In this document: piece by piece, positions 11,611 through 23,200 of the stretch
How positions within the stretch are numbered: position 1 is the first letter of the stretch
Layout of the letters: each line of letters begins with the position of its first letter
From: Xiphias gladius
Lineage: Eukaryota; Chordata; Actinopteri; Istiophoriformes; Xiphiidae
Length of the DNA stretch: 64,000 nucleotides
Assembly: GCF_016859285.1 (NCBI RefSeq)
Contig: NC_053418.1
Coordinates: 5,254,521 to 5,318,520 of the forward strand
Direction of reading: 5' to 3'
The notes under the pieces: model-generated
Told to the model about the DNA's origin: nothing
The model's input: only the letters and a program-made list of their open reading frames with translations
Database searches by the model: none
Translations under genes and position numbers: made by a program

Positions 11611-12922
11611 GCCATAGCATGTGAAAACGTTATAAACCGTGTTGGTATCATTATGTCTACATTGCTTTTTACGTCCCCTCGGTTTTGACCTGAACTGAAG
11701 GGTATCTACGTGTGAATTTGCAGCTGTTTATAAATAAGCGCTCACATTCTTGAGCATTGTATTCACAGTTACCTCTGAAAATATGTGAGAGCAAACTTCA
11801 AAAAGTGATTATTTATTAGGCTTCCTCGGCCAAGAGGTTTTGACATTAATCACATACTATACGTGTGCACAGCTGTGCATTAGTCACTCCTACATGAGGA
11901 ACTTGACAAAGGAGAAACTGGCGCGATTCCCATTATGCTGTTGCCATGGCAGCACAAGTCCACACATATCATGTAATATCAATAAACACAACGCTTCATG
12001 TGAGCCGGGCGCGTCACACAGAGCGTCGCCTTTGCGCAGCCAGAACTGTCGAGGCCTTTTGTTGATTCCACAGCGTCGTTCCAGTTTGGAAACTTTTAAA
12101 ATCCAGACCGATCATCCCTCTCGATTCCAATACACAGAGAAGATTACATTATTTTTGCATCACACAACATGCAATGGAACTGCCCCCATTTTTGCACCCA
12201 CATTCAAAAGCTCTGGCAGCGCTGCCCAAGTGTGCTCGGCCCATTCTTTAGAACACAGCAGTGCCCCTCTCACCCAGCGCTAAGCTCTCCGCTAATCCGC
12301 TGCCCAGTTCCCTCCCTTATCCAACAATAACACCACAGGCTCCCTGGATCCCTGGAACCAGGCCTGTGAGTGGCGCCGTTCTCAATAAAAGACACAGATG
12401 TTAAGACACACTGGGAGATTGGCTGGACATTTTTATTGCATCAGCCGATACAAAGACATCAACAGAAAAGAAGGCAGGAAACAAACGTCTTTTGCAAACA
12501 AGTCAGTCTGTCCGCTCCAACAATCATGCAGCCATCTTTCTGAATGCTCAAATAGAAAAGAAAAATTCAAACCATATTGCAAAACCTGGAACACCTCAGT
12601 TTAATATTTATAATGAATTGGTACATATTAAAGTATATTTACAATACACTTTGGTAGAATACAGTATTAATGCACACAATTCACCCTCTACTGAAGCCAC
12701 AAAACTTGATTTTCTTGTCAGTTTAAGTGACATTCATTAACTAAAGGGATAAATAGTGGTAGAACTGAAGGAAGTCAAGGCACCCAAGTAAATAAAGGCA
12801 CATGTCATTTTTTTTAAACCAAAGAAATCACAGACAACACGTTTGATGCAAAGATTGTTCCACTAAATGAACGTAATGTGAATATAAATACAAATATAAA
12901 TTGGATTCTTTAGGAATTCGCA

Positions 12923-12985
12923 TACACCGATCAGCCAAAACATTAAAACCAGTAACTGGTCTTAATGTTGTGGCTGATCGGTGTA
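12923..12985. mobile_element. 63-bp Tc1-type MITE hairpin
   Basis: A 24-bp arm starting tacaccgatcagcca at 12923 is inverted at 12962-12985 with one mismatch around a 15-bp loop. The element is flanked by TA on both sides, the Tc1/mariner target. Only the two termini remain, leaving a near-perfect hairpin downstream of hspb8. Confidence 0.8.
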
Positions 12986-13289
12986 TATTGACCTACTCTT
13001 TATTGACAATGCTATGACTCATTATGCATTAGTGGCCCAAAAGCTCTTACGTGACCTCAGGATACACCTGAATACAATATTAAAGCTGCACAAGACAAGT
13101 TTACACACTGGGAGCTCCATAGCTGTTTTCGATCTTCAGTGCCCAGAAAACATGAAATGTTACGTCAGTTAAGTGCTGACAACATGATCATGTTTACCAA
13201 TCCAGCTGGTCTGTGATCTTTTTGTAATAAAGGGAGTCACAGGGATTTTTTAAATTAAATTTAAATTAAAGGAGAAATAGAACTGAACT

Positions 13290-13610
13290 AGACAGAAAAT
13301 TAATTGGTAACTATTTTAAGTCAATTAATCATTTAAGTCATTTTCTTAAACAAAAATGCCACAAAAAAAAAAAAATCAAAAAAAAAAGAAAGAAAAAATC
13401 AACTGGTTCCATTTTCTCTTTTGTGAATCTTAGTTTCAGTCTTCTGGTCAAACAAGATGAGGTAACTGAAGACACCTCCACCTTGGGCTTTGGGAAAAAG
13501 TGACTGTAGTTTTTACAATTTTCTGATGGTTTAAGGACAAACACACATAATTGAGAAAATATTCAGGAGATTAGCCAATAATGAAAATAACTGTTAGCTG
13601 CGGCCCGGTA
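13290..13610. repeat. Dispersed teleost repeat, family R2, copy 1
   Basis: Shares cattttctc, ttgggctttgggaaa, gatgatttg-like and attgagaaaata phrases with the copies at 48660-49095, 51190-51565 and 60870-61145. This family is bounded by aatcgatta-like sequence. It lies downstream of hspb8 and could overlap its 3' UTR. Confidence 0.6.
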
Positions 13611-13801
13611 GAGAAGCAAATGAAAAGTGAATCATTCGGTAATACTTGGGAAAAATCTGTGGTATCTCCATTAGTGGGAAGATGAGGCTCTTCATTGTTA
13701 AGGCTTGTAAAAATATATATATTTTCTACATAAAAGTCCTGCCTGGTGCAGCCTTAACATGAACAACTGGACTTACCAATCTCCTAGTATATCTTGCACA
13801 T

Positions 13802-13807
13802 TTTATT
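13802..13807 (-). terminator. hspb8: Candidate proximal hspb8 polyadenylation signal
   Basis: AATAAA on the minus strand about 100 nt after the stop. Other minus-strand AATAAA hexamers occur near 13003 and at 12432-12437, so a 3' UTR of up to about 1.5 kb is equally possible. Sequence alone does not choose between them. Confidence 0.35.
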
Positions 13808-13908
13808 TCCAGGTTTGTAACAACATGAAGCTGAAGGCCACAAATATCTTTTCAAACTTGTAATTGATTGTGCAGGGTGATCTGTCATGTTAGTCAGATG
13901 GCTGGGGT

Positions 13909-14083
13909 TTAGACCATGGGTGCCTCTTGGGGCTTGGGGACCTCCACCTCCTGCGTTTCGCCAGCCGGCGAGCCCTCGTTGCTGAAGAGGTAATATGGAG
14001 GCGTCTGCCGAGCTTCGATGATGAGGACGCCCTCAGGGGACAGAGAGGCGAAGACTGTCAGAGGGTCCACATCCACTGGGATC
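13909..14083 (-). CDS. hspb8: hspb8 coding exon 3
   Basis: Acceptor tgatcag, then 175 nt to TAA. It encodes [29 protein letters not shown] and a tail ending QEAPMV. The tail after PPYY diverges from mammals, which is normal for this family. Confidence 0.95.
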
Positions 14084-15959
14084 CTGATCAAACATAGAAG
14101 AAGGGGGTCAGAAGGCGTGTGTGTGTGTGTGTGTCTTTCACGCAAGGATAGAAGTTTACTGTCAGAGGGTTTACTTGGTGGAAAATGCAGTGTGCGTTCA
14201 GAATGTTGAAAAGCAGGAGTGGGAGGAACCAAAATAAGCAGAGCAGTGAGGAGAAACAGCCTAGAGAAACAGTTAAGTTCCTTCTCGGAGGTCATGAAAA
14301 ACCCTGTGACATTTCACTCTATAAGAGCTGCTGTGCAAACACTGTTAAATGCTGGCTTTTTTTTTTTTTTATTGACACTTTGTCAATACCCATAAACAAC
14401 CTCTAGTCGGATGATTTTTAGCGCTGTATGTTTAGGAGAGGAAAAAAAAAACAAACGACTTGGCTCAGGATTTAGACTGTTATTAAAAAGCGTTCACCCT
14501 GTCCATCTTGGCTAGCACTCCCTCTAGAGTCACAAAAACAATCTCAAACTCAGGAGATGAACCGAGAGCCATCAGGATTAAAAATCCTCCAGCTCTGCGA
14601 CGAACAGGAGGGAAAGAAAACACACAGTCGATCCAGCTGTGAGGTTTGCAAAAATGAAGCCGGATTCAAATTAATGAGTGTCTGTCTGCGTATACTTTCC
14701 CTAATCTGCTGTTCCCACCCGTCATATAGGCAACGGCTAATTTTGTGTCAGGGACTTTTTGCCTCTTCGCTTCATTTTTTGAGATTTCTCATGCTGGAAA
14801 TGTTATATTTTCCAGAGCAGAGTGGGATAATTGGCTCCCAAAATGTGCAGGAAAATACAAAGTGCTGATCGAAAATCAGCCAGAGCTGCAGTTTGTGAGG
14901 GCTTCATTTCATTATACTGTATATACACTTTGGGGACAGTGATATTTTATCATCTTAAATTAAATTAATCAAAGGGATTCATATGGAATTATCAAGTTAA
15001 TTTCAAGCTTATTTTCAAAATAATACACGTGACATTTTGGAATGAAAGTCCTCCGAGACCTGCTGTAGAGGCAGACACACAGATAGATCCAGGCTACCTC
15101 AGTTCTCTGTCAGACAGCATGGCCAAATATGGGCACTGTGAGTTCTCTGTGTGAGCAGTCAAGTGTCCGCGGGAGTTAGTATAAACACCAGGCTGCCCTG
15201 TTCAGAGGAGGGGGATTGTGGGTCTGCCCTCCGAGGGTAGAAGCCAAGTCAGGTCTATTTGCTGTGGTCAAATATCACATACGGCACAGTGCTTCATTGA
15301 GCTTTAAAAAAGGTCCACTTCAACAGTAATCTCCAGACGCAGCCCAAGATCACAAAGAAGACATGGAAAAACCTCAACAATCGAATAAAGCTTGGGACAG
15401 GAAAATCAAATAGAGACCCCCCCCCCTCAAAGGGCTAGGGATGCTACAGGAGGCACATGCCGGAAAAAAGGCAATTATAAAAAATAAAGAGAAAGATGTA
15501 ATAATAATAGAAATACGCAGTCCAACTCGAGGATTATAGTAAGTCCTATATAGATTAGACAATACCAATACAATACGTCCACTGAGATAAGTTGCGGGAA
15601 GTATGACCCTGAAAATGTCTTTGTTTCGAGGCCACGGGCAGTCAGGCGGGTGTAGGGTTGGGTGGGAGGGTAAGTGGAGCGGGGCAGCTCAGAGGTCGGG
15701 GGAGAGTTGGCTTTAAAAGACAGAGGAGGAACATGTATATAGAATACTTTAGATGTAGTAGAGACCATCATCAAATGTTCTAATTTAAATGGTCAGGTTT
15801 TTTCAAGAAAGTGCAACGTCTGTCATCAACTTTACGATAACAGGACTATGAGTCTACAGCTATGCTAGCAGTTCTGGGCGTCATAGACATAGTCATAGTG
15901 GTGCTTACATCAGAATGCTAACGTGCTCACCGTGATAATGCTAACGTGCTAATGCTTAG

Positions 15960-16039
<80 letters not shown>

Positions 16040-17167
16040 TACAGCTGAGGCTGATGGGAATGTCATTACTTGTATTTGGTCAGAAAAAGCAAAAAAAGTA
16101 TCGGACAAATTAAAATTTTGGCCTGATGATGGCGCCGGAGAAAAAAAATCAAGAGAGGCACCAAAGTTTTTACAGTTCATCCTACGGGGGAAATTGTGTA
16201 CCAAATCTCAACCACAAATGTAAATTTCACGGTGGCGCTAAAGGAAAATTCCGGGGATCACAGATCAGTGGGATTCATCCTCTGGGAACCATGAATGTCT
16301 GTACCAAATTCTGTGCTGATCCATCCACTGTGACTTTGAGATATCTTCACTAATTTAGCAAAAGCTTTGACCCGCTGTTGGTCCATTCATTAGTTGTCAA
16401 GCTATTTCCCTCCTGACCACTAAAGTCAACCTCACGGTACGGCTAGATGAAAAGTCACCGCTGTGATGACAGTCCATCCGGGGGAGGGCATGAATCTGTA
16501 TACCAAAGTTCATGACAAGCCACCCGATATGTGTTGAGACATTTCACTGAAAACCATTACTGTTAACCTCATGGTGACGCTAGACGTAATGTCGGGGGTT
16601 CGGCAAAATCCTTAGGATTAACCCTGTTGCATAAATGACTGCACGTTATTTCAATCTATTAAGTAGTTGTTGGGATATTTCAGTCTGGACGAAAGTTGCG
16701 GACCAACCGACTGATGCTGCCACGGCGCCAAGGTGGCTGGTACTTATCTACTGTTTAGTGTAATATATTGGGGAAAAAATTTAATTTAAAACTAGTATTT
16801 GAAGTTGGTGCAAGCCAGTATTGATGTTTGATATTTTTTGTATCAATTCCCAGCTCTAGCCGCACACACACCTCTACACATGTGTCAGTATCTCAGCCCC
16901 CCAACCTCCCTTCAAGGACCAAATTGCCACGAACCAAAGTTGCTCCTTCTGACAAAGTCAAATCACTCAGCTGGTCCATTACATGGTGACTCCGGTGGAA
17001 ATCTTATCTATCCAGCTTGTGGAGTTTATTTACCTCTGGCAAGCGCACATTTTATCCCAGACATTGATTTTGTACAGCTGCCAAAACACTGTCCAATATG
17101 CTTTTCCCCCCACAGACATGGTGAGGCAGAGAGAGAGACAGGACAGTGAGGCCTGACAGGGTGTGTT

Positions 17168-17204
<37 letters not shown>

Positions 17205-20200
17205 ATGCGTTCAGGGAGAGTGTGCGGTGTGCAAAGCATATGACCCATACGCTCCTTCCCACACACCCAGACACAGTACACATGTGGACTGAGTCAGCCC
17301 AGTGATATCATATCTCTCATGAGAATAGAAACAGAGGCGGAACATGAGGTTACTGAATAACAACACTTCCACATGCAAGCAGACAGGGCACATCGTGTTG
17401 CAGCTGCGCTTACGTGACCCGAGGTTAGAAAGTTACCTTCGCCCTCAGAGCTGATTTAACAACGTACTGGGTTAATAAATCACATATTTATCGCTTGTTT
17501 GGAACAGAAACATTTACTCCAGGAATTTGTTGCACTGTTTACTGTAAGCACCAATCTCGCACGGTCCATGATTACGTTCTATCAGTCTATTAATTCCTGT
17601 TATTAACCGTTGTCTGTTAACTGTTTTTCAGGAGCATCTGCTGTCCCCCCCTGCCCCTGGTGCATGGAGTTGCTGCACTAAGGGCGGCGGAGCATCTGTT
17701 GCACCTGTTGTTGCTGTGGTGGGAAGCAACATTTAACTTTACTTAAGTAAACACCGGAGGTACTTTTATGCTTCTACTCTACTAGAGCGAGCGAAATATT
17801 TGTACTTTTTAAGCCACTACATTTATCTGCGAGCTTTAGTTACTAGTTTCTTTGCAGAGAAGGACTTTAAATATGACACACACTAAATGTTTAGCTCATA
17901 AAATATATTATAAATCGCTATAAATTTAAATACCCAGTCCCAGTTTAACCAGCTACAACATTAAAATGCCTCCATACTCGTTAATGCATCAGTGATAATA
18001 ACCCGATAATATAACGACATAACAATATTACACATCTTTTTAAAAAGTGATACAGAAAGAAGAAGAAACGGAATAAAAAAGCAGAAGCACTTCAATTAAA
18101 AGCTCAGCCAAACAAAAGAATGTCTACTCCGCACTATCTCTATCCCCCTCTCTTGCTCTCTCTTTCATACAGCCAGTGGATTTGAGTATCGAGGGCAGTT
18201 ATTTATATACGACCCGTCCCTCCTCCACCACCGCTCCCTCCTCTATATGCTCAGTCTGTCACTGGCTTTAGGTTTTGCTCTGCCGGGGAGCACGGGCCCG
18301 ATCTGGAGGCTTTCCAATTAAAAAGGACTGCGATATGAACAGCGCGGGGCTAGCACAACCGCTGACTAATTAGCCAACAGGAAATTAACGGAACTGGAGC
18401 GACGCGCCAGCGAGACGGCGATTCACACCCGCGATTAGCGCTGCTGTTTGAAGTCTTCCCACTACCCCAATTAAACGGGCAGAGGCGGAGAGCCGGGCAG
18501 GTCGCGGAAACTTCCAGGGCCCGTTTGTTCTCGGATGACTTACAACGCGAATACTGCTCCACACACCAGTACTTATCCATGTAGTGCCTGCTTCAGTATT
18601 CTAGTGTTCCTAAGTGTCGTTTTTGTCAGAGGCAACTGCTTGTAGCTGACAGGTTTTGACTGGAGACTTGTTTGTCCACTCAGAGCTGACAGGACTCTGG
18701 AGCAGCTGTTCAAAACTATTTTAAGTAAGAGAAGTGGACATAGTATTGGCTTGTACATTCTTAGGAGATAAATAAACTTCAGTGAGACATCCAGGGTGTT
18801 GTCATGTTGCTGAGTAAGGAAATGTGTGTGTGCTTGTGTGTGTGTGTATGTATGTGTGTGTATATATATATTTATACACACTCTTCTATTTAAGAATTCA
18901 CCATAATGTCCTGCCCTTCTTCCAGGTTTGCTGCTGATAATAATAATAAGTTTGAACGTCAAGCAAAAGAGACTGAAGCTCCACTGAACTTTGGCCACAT
19001 AGCCTTTATCAAAACCTCACTGGAGCAGTTATTGGCAACTGATGAATCATTTTTGTTGTATCTTAGTTTTGGCCACTATGTGCAGAATTTATATGAGATT
19101 TTTTTACAGCGTTTAAATCCCCCTGATTGATTAGGCTTTATAGTGTTTGTAAAAGGAGTGACCAATCCAAGTGAAAATTGCTGCAGCCAATTTGTTTCTT
19201 TCAGCAGGCGCCAGAAAAAGTTAAAATATACAATCAGAGGAAATAAACATCATTTTTTGTAGCAGAGATTATTTTTTTTATTATTTTCTACCCTGGTACT
19301 TATCTCTTGTAGTCATATGTGCAATGGCTTAAACTAATAAAATTTAAGGATATGAAGATAAATATGTAATTTCATCACAGTGGTGCACAGTAAAGTGGTC
19401 AGTTTAATTTAACACCGCCACCATAAAAGTCTTCACTCTGGTGGCATTTCTATTAGTTCACAACTAGTAGAGATAATTCAGCAGTTTTCGTAGTCCTCAA
19501 AGGAAACCTCAGAGTCATATAAACTCAGTGGGTGGACAAGCAGTAATCGTTATTTTGACAAAAAAAAAAAAAAAAAGAATGCTAAGTTATCATAAATAAC
19601 TAGATCTGGAATATGTATATCACACATATGGTGAAAACTGAAGCCCTTCGTGTTAATACTGTGCAGAAAGCCAGTGGGGAAAACGAGAAAAAAGGGAGTG
19701 TTCAGCTATCACTCACTGTGATACACAGACTTCACTGAAATTATACTCACTGTATCTTCTTTGTGAAATTCTTTGTCACTATGCCTCCTTCTTCCTGCTT
19801 CTCTTCATGTTTCCCTGTTTGGAAAAAAACAAAACAAAACAAAAAGAACATCAGCAAATAAGTGAGTGAGGCGAGTAACCTTACATGACTCCGGAGATGA
19901 TGAGGTTCAACACTGTGCCGCGGTTAATCGAGGACACGCCTATGACTCTTTGAATCTATCCAACAGCTTCAGTAGGGATGTAAGTGAAGAAGGTGTTGAT
20001 GTAACTGAGATCGAAAAAAAAAAAATGTCATGTGGCAAACACAGTTCTCCATTGCTCAATCCCAACAGTGTTTTTGTTTTGAGAGCTTTAGGGTGGGTTG
20101 CAATGAACATGCAGAGATAGTGAAACACCCATTTATTCCCTTTAGCTGCTTTCGGGAATGGGTCTCCTGTAGAAAGACACTCACACATGTTGGTCTGAAG

Positions 20201-23200
20201 CTGGGGAGAACAGCTAGGCCTGGAAAGCCCCCCTCCGACTTTTCCCCCAGGCTCTGTTTATGGAAGCTCTATCTCTCAGGCTTGCTAGCAGCTGCTCCGG
20301 GGCTGCTAAATGTCAACGCCACCGCGAGCAGCATGGCCTGCCCCACCCCTCAACCCCCGGCTCGACTATGCGCTACCTTATACCCCCACAGTGACGTCTC
20401 TGCCTGCCGAAAGTGCTGGACTGAACCGGAGGTCGAGGGCCGGAATCAAAACTCCAGAGAGAACCGAGCTAAGATCACCAGTTGAAGTCATGAGATTGTT
20501 ATGAAAACCTCATCGTGACTTCAGACGTAAAACTGGCTCCTTGATTCTATCCCTGAGATACTTCATGAATAACAGAGGTTTGGTTGGAGAGTAGTCCAAC
20601 AAGGCGCTGCCTCTCCTTGTTTTCAAGTCTCTTACGACAGAGGCCAAATTCCAGATGCTCTGTGTAATACTGTATGTTCTGGGAGGAGAGATGGCAGATG
20701 GTGCCTTATCGTTATGGATGAGGTTTTCGGTCTGCACAGGTATCAAGGACAGACCTGTATTTTTCATAATTGCAGATGGAGGAAGCAGCTTTTTGATATT
20801 TATCACTGGGGGAGGCATGCACTGTGTTTCCTTCTATCAGTGCAGCGAGCCGCAAACAGTGATCAAAGTCATGAATCACTTGGCTGCTTTAAAACATGTG
20901 GTTCAGTTAAGTTCAAAGATTTTTGGTCACTCAGGGGAAAATTTTGGTTATCTCACCAAAAAAAACCAACATTGACAGCTGGTGGAAGATGGGTTGCTCT
21001 TTTGACCCAAAAATCCGCCCCAGCTCACTTGCTAAGAGGTTTCCGCCTTTCCTCATGACAGTCGACAGTCCTTATTCGATGAACAATGTGAACAAATGAC
21101 CGACGTTGCATTTTTTCTTGTGAGAGCAGTCTCTGTTCTTCAGCAACCACCTATCTGCCTCAGGGGCAATGAAAGCCCCGTATTCATTGTATGTCAGCCG
21201 GTTTGTGTAAATTTGATCAACTGCAAATGTCCTTCGAGATGCGCACTACTAAAGCAGGGTGTCAACTGAAATGATTACAGGATAATTCTGGTTTATTTCA
21301 ACGTGGTGTATTTCCCGTAAATGTGTCTCTTGTTGCTCTATGGTCCGTGCTAACTTCACCACCTCCATTTTTGAGATTCGGGGAAACAAGGCCTCGCACA
21401 AAACGGCAAATATTGGGGCAACCAGCACGAGCGTCCTACGGATTTACAAATAAACCTTTCAAATGTTTGTGTCTGAGTCCGATCCAAAGTAAACACTGAA
21501 TATTGCCGCTAACAGCCATCATGTCTAACTTATAGGGATCTGGGGCAACTCGCCGGCTGACCTATTTACCCTGCATAACACTAATCCGAGATGTCACATT
21601 CTTTTCATTTTTGAATAAATTTTTACAGCCGGTCCAGGAATATAACCAGATGCTAGCGTTTGCTGGTGGGGACAAATATTGCAATCCCTCACACAGCATT
21701 TAACATGCTGTAATCACTTTTTCTTACCCTATGGAGGGCTGAGCATTTGTCCAGTTGGCCTCTGTCTCCTGTATCTTTTGGTTAAATGTCTCCGGGAGGA
21801 CAACGTTGATTAGCACTTCAAAATCAGTCCTTGTAGTTACACCGCTGGAATTACCATAATCCGTGGAGACGTGCATTTTTTCTGGTTCCCGAGGCTGTCT
21901 TTCAGGATGCTCCCGTTTCCTTTCTGCCTGTTTGTTTTAGTTCCTTGTCCGTTTACTCTGGTTCATATAAATACAGTCGACCACCACAGTGAAATGACTC
22001 ACCCTCGTAATAATCCACGGCAGAATTCGCCACCGCATTTAGCTTTAGCTGAGTTTCCTCAGAATGCAGTATAACAGCAGCGAGAGTCGAGCCTCACACG
22101 TGTAAACAAACTGGTGTGTGCGGATGAATAAGCAGGGTGATCAGGTCAGCCGCCAAGTTGCCCCAGCCGTAGATCCCTATAAGTTAGCCCTATGGCCATT
22201 CCTAGCTGCTATGTTCTGCTCTGGATCAAACTCAGAGACAAACATTTGAAAAATTCTTTGGAAAGCTCTAGGACGCTCCCGCTGGTTGCCCCAGTATACA
22301 CTGTTTTGAATAAGTCCCTTTTCCCCCGAACCTCATCAATGGAGGTGGTGAGTGCAAAGATAGCACGACCCACAGCGTCACAATAGCCACATTTATGGGA
22401 AATACACCAAGTTGAAATTAACCAGACTTACCGTTTAAAGATCAACTTAACGCTGCATTTTAGCCGAAACATGCCGTCTTCAAATATTGAAAGCATGCAA
22501 AATCCATTGTAAAAATGTACACGTCCTCAATCCTAAATAAATTTGTGTTTAACCATTGGGGGCCCACGGGTAAAACTTGCCATTTACGGGGCTATTCCAG
22601 CCGTACCTGTCTGCAACTGAGTTGACACGTTATGATTGTCACCGTGGATTTAACCGTCATTCAGCAAGCCTTTCAAAAGGAAAGAAACGCTGCTGTAAAT
22701 GCTGTACATCACGGCTGCGTTAAAAGGCTTCCTTGTTGAAGTTTTATTAAGTCGCGCACCGAACACCTCAAACACGCTCGTGTCAAACTCCCCGTCATAC
22801 TTTTAGAACAAGGGGCCGAGTCGCTGTGGCAGGCAGGCCCAACATGGCGCTGACTGAATGACCCAACTGGCATACCAACAATGTGTTTATAAAAAACACA
22901 GAGTACGGGGTCCTGCTGTCCTCTGTGTCCTCCTTAGTCCCGGGTATCCCTGGAATTTCAACCTCGTCTTTTGATGCGTCGACTTGAGGAAGCAAGTTTC
23001 CACAACTTACTCCCATAATAAGTGACGAGCTAAAACACGACACCCGCAGACACAAAAGCTGCACGCAGACTGCAGGGTTAAAGCGAGGTCCTATTTCCAG
23101 AACATTCTCTTCGGTGTTTAATAGCAGCAAGTGGCCTGTCTTATTGTAAACAGAGACTGTTGTCACGGGCCTTGCCTTAAATCTAAATCGAGCTCATGGG

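Noticed and set aside
20030..20485. 151-aa plus-strand ORF in hspb8 intron 1
   Set aside because: No family features or codon pattern typical of the real exons, and it lies inside a verified intron.
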